A stretch of DNA of 17,902 nucleotides from Bacteroidota bacterium (GTDB taxonomy: Bacteria; Bacteroidota; Bacteroidia; Chitinophagales; Chitinophagaceae). The stretch spans positions 1 through 17,902 of the forward strand of contig JAEZGS010000002.1 of the NCBI GenBank assembly GCA_023437225.1. Direction: 5' to 3'. The position numbers were made by a program, and so were the translations under genes. Positions 1 to 7,212 of the stretch are shown here, piece by piece. Below the pieces are notes generated by a model, which was not told the DNA's origin, searched no databases, and worked only from the letters and a program-made list of their open reading frames with translations. Positions within the stretch are counted from its first letter, which is position 1, and the number at the start of each line of letters is the position of its first letter.

Positions 1-2186
1 CCATAGCCGTAGCGCGCACCTTTGCATTTGCCATAGCCATAGCCATGGCCATAGCCATAGCCATAGCCATAGCCATAGCCATAGCCGCTGTGCCTCGACT
101 GCGCTTTCGTGATGGCCACACCGAGCATGTTCGCTCCAGCTGCCTCCAGTCTATGCATCGCCTCAATGGCAGCGGCGGTGCGCGTACGGCCGCTTTCGAC
201 TATCAAGAGAACGGACTTGGCGACAGACGCAATCAGTGGCGCATCGGCGAGACCCAGCAAAGGCGGTGAGTCGATGACGACCAAGTCGTACGTAGCACAA
301 GCTTCCACAACTATGGCGCGGAATCGCGAGCCTCCGAGTAGCGCAGCAGGGTTGGGGGGCTCCGGCCCGCACTGGAGAAGCCACAATTGCGCATACTTCG
401 TAGGAACGACGTTTTCGGCTAAAGGCCGGTCCGTCGTGAGCAAGGTGCTCAAACCCTTTTCGGTGCCCTCGCCTTTGAAACTTGGCTTTCTGAGGTCGGC
501 GTCCACGAGAAGGACGTTCTTTCCCAGCTTCGCAAAATAGTGGCTCAACGCCAACGCGCTCGAGGATTTTCCTTCTGCCGCTCGCGCACTGGTCACGAGC
601 AACGCCTGCGGCAGTCCCTCCTCGGTTGTGAATCTTAATGACGTGCCGAGCGTGGCATAGGCTTCCGCTGCCGGCGATGTCGGGTCATCCAATTCCGTGA
701 GGAGAGATGCGCGCTTAGATTTGCCCGCTCGCCTAGGAATTGCCCCAAGACACGCAAGGCCGAGCTTTGTCCTCACGTCGTTAGGGGTCTTGATTGTGTC
801 GTTGAGTATGTCGAGGCCAATCGCCGTTATGACCCCCGCGGCGAAACCTACCATCAGCCCGAAAATAAGATTGAGAACGAGATTTGGCTTGAACGGCGCA
901 TCGGGCGGTGTCGCGCGATCAACGATCGATACAGGCGATGAGCCAATTCCGCCAGCAACCCCGATTTCTTTGTAACGTTGCAGCAACGCATCATAGAGTG
1001 AGCGGTTGGTATCAACATCCCGCTGGAGAATGGCATATTGGATACCCCTTCCGCGCAAATTAAGAACATCGGATTTCAGGCCCGCCACCTTTGCTTGCAA
1101 AGCACGCTCAGCGGAGGCCGCCGCTTTGTACTCAGCAAGAGCGGTGTTCACGCGACCGCTCTTCGCCGTTGCTGTGGCAGCGTTGATCTGTTTTTGTAAT
1201 TCGGTGATTTGCGCACGAAGGCTCACCATTTCGGGGTGCTCAGGTTTCTTAAACGCTCGCTGTTCTTCATATTTGGCCTCGAGCGCTGCAAGAGTTTGGC
1301 GCAGTTGGAGTGTGCTGGCAGTAACCTCGCTCGTGGGGCCAGTGTTCGCCGCCTCACGGTACGCACCCTCGGCGGCTACGCGCTTGGCTGTGGCCTGCGC
1401 CAACGCGTCATTGAGGGCAACCAATGCTTGTCCTTGAGGCGAAGAAGCATCGTTGCCCGACCCCTCTTGATCTCCAGTATTAATAATACCTTGTGCCTGG
1501 GCGTACTGAACTAACTGCCTTTCTGAATTTTCCAATTCGCGCCGTGTTTTGCTGATCTGGCGCTCGAGGAAGTTACGAGCATATGCGGACGCCTCGTAGC
1601 GCCTCTGCAGGCTGGTGTTGATGAACGCGTCTGCATATGCGTTCGCAATTCTCGCGGCCATTTGCGGCGACAGAGCCGTATAACTGAATTGAACGAGCTG
1701 CCCATCGGACTGAGGCGCCACGTCTACGCCACCACTGACCGTATCGGTAGCCTGTTGGATCCGTTTTCCAGCGTCCGCACTTTGATCGGCGAAGGTCGGA
1801 TCATTAGCGAGATTGAGATCGCGGGCCACTTCTTGCGCGAGCTCACGGCTTCGGAGGAGACCGATTTGAGTTGCCACAAACTGCCACGCATCCAGGCTAG
1901 GCCCCGTCGAATCGGCTTTTTCATCAATTACCTGGACCGAGGGAGGATTGACCTCGAGGACAACATCAGACCGGTACAGCGGCGTGGTCATCATCGTGAG
2001 CGCCAAGCCAAAGAGCAGCCCGACAATAGCACTCGCAACAATCAGCATTCGTCGCTCTCGCAGGATTCGAACGAGGCGATTGAAATCGATCGTCGTATGA
2101 GTGGTGTTGGAGGCAAGCGCGAGCTGCTGTGCATGAGGGACCACGCCCCACCGCTCGTCGGGCGTTAGAACAAGGTCACGATTCAT
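1..2186 (-). CDS. Wzc/ExoP-type polysaccharide co-polymerase fused to BY-kinase (3' end beyond window)
   Basis: Inner-membrane tyrosine autokinase that sets the chain length of exported polysaccharide, cycling phosphorylation of its C-terminal tyrosines. The ATG at 2186 follows a GGTGG and the frame stays open to base 1, giving at least 728 residues, about full Wzc length. Visible in order: a first membrane helix (about residues 47-66), a Wzz-type periplasmic domain with long coiled helices, a proline-rich PPDAPFKPN stretch leading into a second membrane helix (about 436-458), then the cytoplasmic kinase. The kinase has Walker A AEGKSS (Lys540), Walker A' VLLVDADLRKP (Asp562, Asp564) and Walker B DLVVIDSPP (Asp639). 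The visible tail is a Gly-Tyr dipeptide repeat with ten tyrosines. It is divergent from the TPR/Wzy pair. Family assignment is firm; the polysaccharide made is unknown. Confidence 0.95.
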   Translation of the reverse strand, partial: MNRDLVLTPDERWGVVPHAQQLALASNTTHTTIDFNRLVRILRERRMLIVASAIVGLLFGLALTMMTTPLYRSDVVLEVNPPSVQVIDEKADSTGPSLDAWQFVATQIGLLRSRELAQEVARDLNLANDPTFADQSADAGKRIQQATDTVSGGVDVAPQSDGQLVQFSYTALSPQMAARIANAYADAFINTSLQRRYEASAYARNFLERQISKTRRELENSERQLVQYAQAQGIINTGDQEGSGNDASSPQGQALVALNDALAQATAKRVAAEGAYREAANTGPTSEVTASTLQLRQTLAALEAKYEEQRAFKKPEHPEMVSLRAQITELQKQINAATATAKSGRVNTALAEYKAAASAERALQAKVAGLKSDVLNLRGRGIQYAILQRDVDTNRSLYDALLQRYKEIGVAGGIGSSPVSIVDRATPPDAPFKPNLVLNLIFGLMVGFAAGVITAIGLDILNDTIKTPNDVRTKLGLACLGAIPRRAGKSKRASLLTELDDPTSPAAEAYATLGTSLRFTTEEGLPQALLVTSARAAEGKSSSALALSHYFAKLGKNVLLVDADLRKPSFKGEGTEKGLSTLLTTDRPLAENVVPTKYAQLWLLQCGPEPPNPAALLGGSRFRAIVVEACATYDLVVIDSPPLLGLADAPLIASVAKSVLLIVESGRTRTAAAIEAMHRLEAAGANMLGVAITKAQSRHSGYGYGYGYGYGYGHGYGYGKCKGARYGY
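3..89 (-). repeat. Hexanucleotide (CCATAG)n microsatellite coding the Tyr-Gly tail
   Basis: On the plus strand, CCATAG-type units run almost without break from 31 to 86, with one variant unit (CCATGG, giving His in place of Tyr at 45-47) and two more Tyr-Gly pairs near the left edge. Read on the minus strand each unit adds one Tyr-Gly pair to the kinase tail. Because the unit is 6 bp, gain or loss of units changes the number of tyrosines without shifting the frame. The codons are almost invariant (TAT GGC), as expected for slippage rather than for codon-randomised selection on protein sequence alone. Confidence 0.9.
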
Positions 2187-2397
2187 ATCGCCACCGCCGT
2201 TGGGACGTGGCGCGATTCACTGCGCAAAGGGCTTTTCACCATCTGCGGTTCTCCAGACTTTTCGTGATCCAAACGATGCCTCCGCAAATCGATATCCGCA
2301 CATTGCGCAGATTGTGTGCGCATGGGGTGCGCTCCAGAAAGTTAGACGCGAATTGAGACAATTGCCATGCCTCTAGCCATGGTTATTGTAGCGCGGC
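2187..2397. promoter_or_regulatory. Divergent intergenic region between the kinase and the TPR/Wzy pair, with TGCGCA motifs
   Basis: This 211-bp gap must hold the start signals of both divergent transcripts. The palindromic hexamer TGCGCA occurs at 2221-2226, 2304-2309 and 2317-2322, with a near copy TGCGCT at 2328-2333. The last three are about 11-13 bp apart, close to one helical turn, which would suit a dimeric or cooperative DNA-binding protein. No convincing -35/-10 pair can be named. The regulatory role is inference. Confidence 0.4.
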
Positions 2398-3654
2398 GTG
2401 GGATCGAGGAATAAGCAAAACCGAGAACGTTCGGCTACGGAAGCGGGTCGCGCGGACGATTCAAGGCGCGCCCGCCCAATTCCCTCTCTTCGGGTTGTGA
2501 CGATTGCGGCTACCGCTGCCCTGTTAGCTGCCCAAATCACGCGGTTATCCTTCGCCTCGGATCTCGCGGGTCGCGACGCTGGCCGCGCATTCGATCTTGC
2601 CCCCGCGATCCCGGACGCGCTTAGCGGATTAGCAATGGCTGAAATCGGAATGGCTGCGGCCGTCGGCGCTAGTCCCACGGACATCACGATGAGACGCCTG
2701 CAATCCCTTTCGGCCGTCTCGCCTCTTCGAACGGAGCCTTACCTTGTCAAGGCCGCGCTCGCCGTTCGGGCCAACGATTTAAGCGAAGCCGAAGCTCTCC
2801 TGATCAGGGCGAGATCGCTCGACCCGCGCTCAGCGGCCGCGCGCTACCTTCTTGCCGATGTTTGGCTGCGCCAAAACCAAGTCGCTCGAGCGCTTGGGGA
2901 GATGGCCGCTCTCACGCGCATTATGCCCGGCATTACGTTACAACTCGTACCGAGTCTTGCCCAATATGCCCGGAGTCCGGGAGCAGAACAGCAACTTCGA
3001 ACCATCTTGAGGGCTAATCCCAATTTGCGGAATCCACTTCTCGCAGCGCTTTCAGCTGATCCGGATAACGCAGAGCTCGTCATCACCTTGGCGGGACCCG
3101 AGCTTAGATCGACCGACCCAGCAGCACTCGCTTGGAAGTCTCGGCTTGTGAAAGGCCTCGTTTCTCAAGGCACGTATCGGGAAGCTCGTCAATTATGGAC
3201 AGCATTTGTCGGACCTCCAGCCGGCCGTCAGGATCTTGTTTTCAACGGTGAGTTCCGGAAGCTGGATACGCCAGAGCCATTCGGGTGGATTTACCGCTCA
3301 GGCGCAGCCGGTCTCGCCGAGCCACAAAATGGAAGTCTGCGCGTCCTTTATTATGGGAGGGATAACACCACACTCGCTACCCAGCTGCTCTTGCTCACGC
3401 CCGGCGAATATACCTTTACCTCACCCGTGAACGGAACCGCTCAGCCGGCAGCACTGGAGTGGATCATTAGTTGCGGTGCGGCGGGCAAGCATTTGATGGA
3501 ACTTGATATCACCGCCAAGCCGCCAGCCGATCGCTTCACCGTTTCGGCCGGATGCCCCAGCCAACGGCTCGAACTCGTTGGAGTCGGAACTGATTCGCCG
3601 AAGGAGTCTGACGTGCAGCTTGGTCCAATTCAAATTACCAGGATTGGAGCGTGA
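2398..3654 (+). CDS. Membrane-anchored TPR protein with C-terminal beta-sandwich-like domain, partner of Wzy
   Basis: Predicted 418 residues from a GTG start; the nearer upstream ATG at 2379 is out of frame. After a basic, polar N-terminus there is one hydrophobic segment (about residues 30-47), so the rest probably sits in the periplasm. Residues of about 85-250 are Ala/Leu-rich paired helices with TPR character, for example around ANDLSEAEALLIRARSLDP and the following SAAARYLLADVWLRQNQ. The last 150 residues lose helical character and contain NGEF and FGWIYR followed by strand-like stretches, resembling a carbohydrate-binding jelly roll, though no family can be named. Its stop overlaps the start of the polymerase/ligase gene by 4 bases (GTGA), so the two are co-translated. 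It probably helps polymer assembly or export; this is inferred from context. Confidence 0.8.
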   Translation: MGSRNKQNRERSATEAGRADDSRRARPIPSLRVVTIAATAALLAAQITRLSFASDLAGRDAGRAFDLAPAIPDALSGLAMAEIGMAAAVGASPTDITMRRLQSLSAVSPLRTEPYLVKAALAVRANDLSEAEALLIRARSLDPRSAAARYLLADVWLRQNQVARALGEMAALTRIMPGITLQLVPSLAQYARSPGAEQQLRTILRANPNLRNPLLAALSADPDNAELVITLAGPELRSTDPAALAWKSRLVKGLVSQGTYREARQLWTAFVGPPAGRQDLVFNGEFRKLDTPEPFGWIYRSGAAGLAEPQNGSLRVLYYGRDNTTLATQLLLLTPGEYTFTSPVNGTAQPAALEWIISCGAAGKHLMELDITAKPPADRFTVSAGCPSQRLELVGVGTDSPKESDVQLGPIQITRIGA

Positions 3655-4985
3655 GCGGTGCGATGAAGTCGATGCTTGTAGGCGCGTATCTTCTGGTGTG
3701 CATCCTAGCGGGCGGCAGCTCGCAAGTTATGTGGACGAACCTGCTTCTTCAGGTCTTAGGTGTCTTCCTGATCGCATGGGCGGCGCTCTCTCGCCGTGGG
3801 GCGACTGTCGAGAACCGGGCGGATTTGCCGCTAAAGATGCTAATTGGTGCGGGGCTGGTGATCGTGCTCCTCCAGTTGATACCGCTGCCGTCGAGCGTGT
3901 GGTCGTCACTACCGGGCCGGGAAAGCATCGCGTCCGGTTATGCCACTCTGCGCCAACCGCTGCCCGCGCTTCCCGTTTCCGAGACGCCCTTTGTTTCTGT
4001 GTCGGTTCTTTTCGCCATTATTCCAGCGGTAGCGATGGTGGTCGCAGTCGAAAACCTCCGACCATCGCCGCGCGTGCTCGCCGCGGCGATCGTTTTAGGA
4101 CTCGCGATGGGCATTGCGCTCGGATCCATTCAAGCCGCTGATGGGCCGTTTTCGTCCGCGTATCTTTACAAGATCACCAATCCCGGAGCGGTCGGCTTTT
4201 TCGCCAATCGAAATCACATGGCTACTCTGCTTCTCATCGGAATACCGATGGCAACCGCCCTCGCCGCATCAGGAAAAACAGGCGGTTCACATGGGATGGC
4301 AGTCGCATTTCTGGTCGTGATTGGAGTCGGCGTCGTGCTCAACAGTTCGATCGTCGCATACGCGCTCATCATCCCGGTTGCACTCGCGAGCGCCGCCTCG
4401 CTTCCGACGGCGGTCAATTTGCGCAAGTTCGCGTTGCCGGCAGCCATGCTTGCGATAGTTGCTGCAGTCGCCTTCCTGATCTCGAAACCGGTTGCCGGGA
4501 GCCTGGACTCGAACGTCATGCGCGCGATGGACGGGCGAACCGAGATTTGGACGAGAACGATGGAAGCGATCGCTGCCAACTTTCCAGTCGGCACCGGGCT
4601 GGGGTCATTTGCGCAGATCTATAGGCAATACGAAGATCCAGTGGAGGTAGGCCGCTTCTATGTGAATCATGCTCACAACGACTATCTTGAGATTATCTTA
4701 GAAATGGGCGGCGGGGGCGCCTTGCTATTGTTGTTGTTTCTCGCATGGTGGGGGATTCTAGCGTGCCGCGTTTGGACGTCGCGCTTGAGCACGCCCTTCG
4801 CACGCGCAGCGACTATCGCGTCAGCTGTCGTAATTGTGCACAGCCTTGTCGACTTCCCGCTGCGCACAGCAGCGATCTCGGCAATATTTGCTACTTGCAT
4901 TGCGCTGATGGCGCAGCACTCACGACACACTACGCTTCCCGTCGAGAGCGGCCTTCGATCTACTCGTCACGTCAAGCTGGGCTAG
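3651..4985 (+). CDS. O-antigen polymerase/ligase family protein (Wzy/WaaL type)
   Basis: Predicted 444-residue polytopic inner-membrane protein with roughly ten or more hydrophobic segments. It joins lipid-linked repeat units into polymer (Wzy) or transfers polymer to an acceptor (WaaL); the two cannot be told apart from sequence alone, and the EPS setting favours Wzy. The Wzy_C (PF04932) signature is clear: GRTEIWTRTMEAI, then GTGLGSF, then HAHNDYLEIILEMGGGG with His342, Asn343 and Asp344, followed by membrane helices. The GTG at 3651 overlaps the preceding stop codon; an in-frame ATG four codons on (3663) is the alternative start. It is the second gene of the TPR-Wzy pair and lies opposite the Wzc-type kinase that would control its product length. 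Confidence 0.9.
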   Translation: MSGAMKSMLVGAYLLVCILAGGSSQVMWTNLLLQVLGVFLIAWAALSRRGATVENRADLPLKMLIGAGLVIVLLQLIPLPSSVWSSLPGRESIASGYATLRQPLPALPVSETPFVSVSVLFAIIPAVAMVVAVENLRPSPRVLAAAIVLGLAMGIALGSIQAADGPFSSAYLYKITNPGAVGFFANRNHMATLLLIGIPMATALAASGKTGGSHGMAVAFLVVIGVGVVLNSSIVAYALIIPVALASAASLPTAVNLRKFALPAAMLAIVAAVAFLISKPVAGSLDSNVMRAMDGRTEIWTRTMEAIAANFPVGTGLGSFAQIYRQYEDPVEVGRFYVNHAHNDYLEIILEMGGGGALLLLLFLAWWGILACRVWTSRLSTPFARAATIASAVVIVHSLVDFPLRTAAISAIFATCIALMAQHSRHTTLPVESGLRSTRHVKLG

Positions 4986-5295
4986 TGGCCGTTCCTACAA
5001 CCTCACGCAGGTCGGACGTGATCTGGATGCCGGGTTTATTCCAGCGCCCCGGCGGGAGTCGAGCTTACAGGAGAGCGACCCTGCCGCGATTCCCGCGGCA
5101 TGCCTCGTCAAGAAGGAGCGCGTCTCGCGCTTAATGCCAAGCAAAAGCGGCGCTGACGCATCAGGGCGCAACGCCCTCGTCCATCCTCGATTGGGAGGTT
5201 AAGGAATGCGCAAGTTCTGCATTTCTTAATCAAATCCGTAACTTAGCTTATCCGACGACCGGCCTGGGCGCGATTCCATGCGGTACATCCGCTCG
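4986..5295. other. Convergent intergenic region with two hairpins
   Basis: This 310-bp gap lies between the 3' ends of the polymerase gene (plus) and the small minus-strand operon. I see no gene in it. It holds a short GC-rich hairpin (7-bp stem 5082-5088 / 5094-5100, TGCCGCG with CGCGGCA) without a T-tract, and the longer hairpin listed separately at 5199-5229. Confidence 0.5.
5199..5229. terminator. 11-bp inverted repeat, candidate bidirectional terminator or operator
   Basis: The arms TTAAGGAATGC (5199-5209) and GCATTTCTTAA (5219-5229) pair over 11 bp with a single G-T wobble around a 9-base loop. It lies between two convergent transcription units. The AT-rich outer ends would place T-rich RNA at the 3' side in either direction, which fits a weak bidirectional terminator; an operator is the alternative. 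Confidence 0.35.
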
Positions 5296-5556
5296 CTATT
5301 GTTCCGAGCGAGACTTCCGACGCGCAGCCTCATTGGCCCGCTCCAAAAAGCTCGCGGATTGCTGTTTGGAGTAACTAAACCCGAGGCCGTCACGCACGAG
5401 CTGTGCGCCCGGCAGCGGCGCAAAAACCATCAGGGCGACGATGGCAGCCAAGAGCATGACAGCGATTCTTACCGGACGGGGGAGGGCTTCGCGGCATTCC
5501 TCGACTAGCTCTCCAGCGATGCATCTGAGTAAGTCGGCCAAGTATGATCGGCCCAT
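5296..5556 (-). CDS. Small single-pass membrane protein, unknown function
   Basis: Predicted 86 residues from the ATG at 5556; a GTG directly before it is equally possible. The N-terminal third (GRSYLADLLRCIAGELVEE) looks like an amphipathic helix. It is followed by one strong membrane helix of about 20 residues (PVRIAVMLLAAIVALMVFAP), then a soluble charged tail rich in Lys/Arg/Glu. Its start overlaps the stop of the preceding small gene as TGATG, a classic translational-coupling junction, which is the best evidence that both are real. I do not recognise a family. A role tied to the product of the preceding gene (immunity, export, anchoring) is speculation. Confidence 0.6.
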   Translation of the reverse strand: MGRSYLADLLRCIAGELVEECREALPRPVRIAVMLLAAIVALMVFAPLPGAQLVRDGLGFSYSKQQSASFLERANEAARRKSRSEQ

Positions 5557-5780
5557 CACGCGCCCCGCACTGAAGACGACTTGATCCCTCGACGCCCCAG
5601 CGTTGCCCCCCTCGCGCGCTTGCAGAGACCGAGGGCAGCCTCCCTATGTGCGCCGGGAGTGCCTGCTGCGGGATCGAAATCTTCGGTCAGCGCGATTCGC
5701 CAGATCTCGGGCGTCCTCCACGGCTTTTTACCTCTGGGGTTAACCAAATCAGACATCGGCTTCAGCGCCGCGTTTTTCAC
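5556..5780 (-). CDS. Small protein with RiPP-leader-like W-x-x-P-x-I motif, unknown function
   Basis: Predicted 74 residues from a GTG at 5780, chosen because a GGAGA lies 7 bases upstream (complement of 5788-5792); a GTG 24 bases further up and an ATG eight codons down are weaker. Residues about 17-29 read RGKKPWRTPEIWR. The W-x-x-P-x-I-x-x-I pattern resembles the Y-x-x-P-x-L-x-x-L leader motif that RRE/PqqD-like proteins bind in lasso-peptide precursors. A glycine about 15 residues later is followed by a glutamate at relative position 8 (GTPGAHRE), the spacing a lasso ring would need. Against this, the usual Thr at leader position -2 is absent, the C-terminal part is long and basic, and no maturation enzymes are in the window. 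It is translationally coupled to the membrane protein after it. Confidence 0.5.
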   Translation of the reverse strand: MKNAALKPMSDLVNPRGKKPWRTPEIWRIALTEDFDPAAGTPGAHREAALGLCKRARGATLGRRGIKSSSVRGA

Positions 5781-6097
5781 AGTATTTCTCCGCTCTCGAC
5801 ACACAAACGATTCGGCTATCGAACGTTAGTACGTCGACGGTCGCGAGTGCGCGAGAACCAAATTGGACCAATGTGAACCTATTCGGAGAAAGCCTGGCGA
5901 TTCGCTCAATGACGGAGCTGCTTTCGTGCTGCTGACACAGGACTTTGCCGAAAGCACGGAGACGAAGCTGGTTCGATCGCCATGAAGAAGGGCTCAGCGT
6001 TGCTGATCTTGGCAGTACTGCTTAAACGGATTGGGCTCGGCCTGTGGAGTAACGATTGGTGCGGCGTTCGCACCTCTCGTTTTAACGATGGGCGATC
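5781..6097. other. Divergent intergenic region upstream of the small operon and the MarR-like gene
   Basis: This 317-bp gap separates the minus-strand small operon from the plus-strand regulator gene and should contain both promoters. Apart from the Shine-Dalgarno of the small gene (5788-5792) and the short reading frame at 5982-6101, I see no convincing gene. No promoter hexamers could be assigned with confidence. Confidence 0.4.
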
Positions 6098-6101
6098 GTG
6101 A
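5982..6101 (+). CDS. Possible 39-residue leader peptide or small membrane protein
   Basis: ATG start, 39 residues. The N-terminus MKKGSALLILAVLLKRIG looks like a signal peptide or a very short membrane helix, and the C-terminal half is polar. Its TGA overlaps the GTG of the regulator by four bases (GTGA), as in a coupled leader peptide. There is no good Shine-Dalgarno ahead of the ATG and the peptide matches no family I know, so it may be chance. Confidence 0.25.
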   Translation: MKKGSALLILAVLLKRIGLGLWSNDWCGVRTSRFNDGRS

Positions 6102-6595
6102 CAAAGAATACCTATGACGGCGCGTCGGACGAACCGAAGGCCATAGAACCCCCTGAACGTGATACTAGCCGCGCGAAGCGACTGTTTTCGATACTGGTCG
6201 CTGCTGAAGAGCACGACATCATCGTTCAGTCCCCGATCGGCGAGAACACGCAAATGTCCGCCCATCCGTCGCTGGGGCAGCGAGCTTTGGAGATTCTCGC
6301 CTCACGTCGCCGGCGGCATAGCCTATTTGGCAAAGCCATGTTTGGGGAGCCTGCGTGGGAGATTTTACTGCTCCTCAGCGCCTTAGGTTCGCCGCAAACA
6401 ATAACTCAATTGGCAAAGCTGGCACGAGCGTCGAAGTCCACCGCTATTAGATGGATCGATTATCTCGAAGGGCAGCGCCTCGTGGCCCGCCAAAATCATC
6501 CCACCGACAAACGGGCTGTTGTCATCGAACTTACCGAGGAAGCGCGTGAATCTATTGCAGCGTACCTCTTCGCACCGACCATACTCGACCGTTAG
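6098..6595 (+). CDS. MarR-like winged-helix transcriptional regulator
   Basis: Predicted 165-residue cytoplasmic DNA-binding protein. From about residue 55 it shows a pattern I associate with a sphingomonad winged-helix family: an arginine run (ASRRRRHSLFG), GEPAWEILLLLSAL, then a helix-turn-helix (TITQLAKLARASKSTAIRWIDYLEGQRLV) and a wing with D-K-R-x-V-V-I-x-L. That is the MarR fold order. The GTG at 6098 has only a weak Shine-Dalgarno. The ATG of residue 53 (MSAHPSLGQ) would give a 113-residue protein covering the whole wHTH domain, and the N-terminal 52 residues are low-complexity and could be non-coding. Targets are unknown; neighbouring polysaccharide genes are a reasonable guess. Confidence 0.8.
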   Translation: MTKNTYDGASDEPKAIEPPERDTSRAKRLFSILVAAEEHDIIVQSPIGENTQMSAHPSLGQRALEILASRRRRHSLFGKAMFGEPAWEILLLLSALGSPQTITQLAKLARASKSTAIRWIDYLEGQRLVARQNHPTDKRAVVIELTEEARESIAAYLFAPTILDR

Positions 6596-6674
6596 AATTT
6601 CTCGTTAACCGTGTTACGGGACTCTGCGAACGCGGCATTCAACCGCTGCGTCGGCCGTGCTCGGGGTATTCGAG

Positions 6675-6848
6675 ATGGATGAGTTGTACTGCGGCGGTAG
6701 CGCTCACCGGAGCGCATTGTTGGCGAAGTTGATCGCATCATTACAGACTGCTCTAGCTATCGCCGATCAGATAGAAGGTCTCGCGCCAGTGGGTGCTCGG
6801 CTGCAAAATGTCATTGATGATGTACAATCTGAGATGACGGAATTGTAG
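6675..6848 (+). CDS. Short helical protein, sphingomonad-type hypothetical
   Basis: Predicted 57 residues from the ATG at 6675, with GGGG eight bases upstream; a GTG at 6657 would add six residues. The protein is one or two amphipathic helices: SALLAKLIASLQTALAIADQ, then GLAPVGARLQNVIDDVQSEM. From memory, short proteins with this layout (an A-L-x-x-A-D run followed by a V-G-x-R-L helix) are common in sphingomonads, but their function is not known to me. It follows the MarR-like gene by about 80 bases on the same strand and may be co-transcribed with it. Confidence 0.6.
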   Translation: MDELYCGGSAHRSALLAKLIASLQTALAIADQIEGLAPVGARLQNVIDDVQSEMTEL

Positions 6849-6983
6849 TCACCACACAATTCTTTCCATTCATACGTTGTTGTGCACAAACGCGGCCGGT
6901 GGGCATCTCGATATACAGCGAGTTACGCGGCGGTGCATCCCAGCCGGTCGCGAGATTTCTTGGTATTCTTTCCGCTTCGACCT

Positions 6984-7212
6984 GTACCGTCGCACTCCAT
7001 AGTTGGTCGCGCGTCGGCGAGGATGGCTTGCCGATCTAGCCCGAAGTACCCGGCGGATCGATCAGTCGGGATCCACCCCGACGCAGTGGCCGCGACCCGC
7101 TCGGGCTCGAACGCGAGGAACTTCCGCTTCGTGCGCGCCCCGAGAGCAACGCTCACACCAACATGAGATGCCCGCGACTGCATTGGTGAATGCGATGAGC
7201 TCGGGCTAAGTC
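6984..7212 (-). pseudogene. Degenerate relic of a TviB/WbpA-type nucleotide-sugar dehydrogenase
   Basis: Conceptual translation on the minus strand, switching frames, follows the intact dehydrogenase at 9715-10974 piece by piece. IAFTNAVAGIS and HVGVSV match IAFMNEVAQIFSHVGLSV; ALGARTKRKFLAFEPERV matches AAARTKWNFLPFEPGLV. After a one-base deletion (near 7092) comes GHCVGVDP, including the catalytic-cysteine motif (Cys codon at 7083-7085), then a stop at 7062-7064. YFGLDRQAILA matches QFGHDPQVILA, and ATNYGVRRY matches GINDGMGRW. At least three frame changes and a stop exclude function. It is in the same orientation as the intact gene about 3 kb away. Divergence is substantial, so it is an old duplicate or the remains of a second dehydrogenase, not a recent copy. 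Confidence 0.75.

Noticed and set aside
3503..4141. A 212-codon plus-strand frame overlapping the TPR and polymerase genes
   Set aside because: It covers the ends of two well-supported genes in another frame, is Arg/Ser-rich, and has no ribosome site.
5082..5100. Short GC hairpin after the polymerase gene as a Rho-independent terminator
   Set aside because: A 7-bp stem exists but no T-tract follows, so I mention it only within the intergenic entry.
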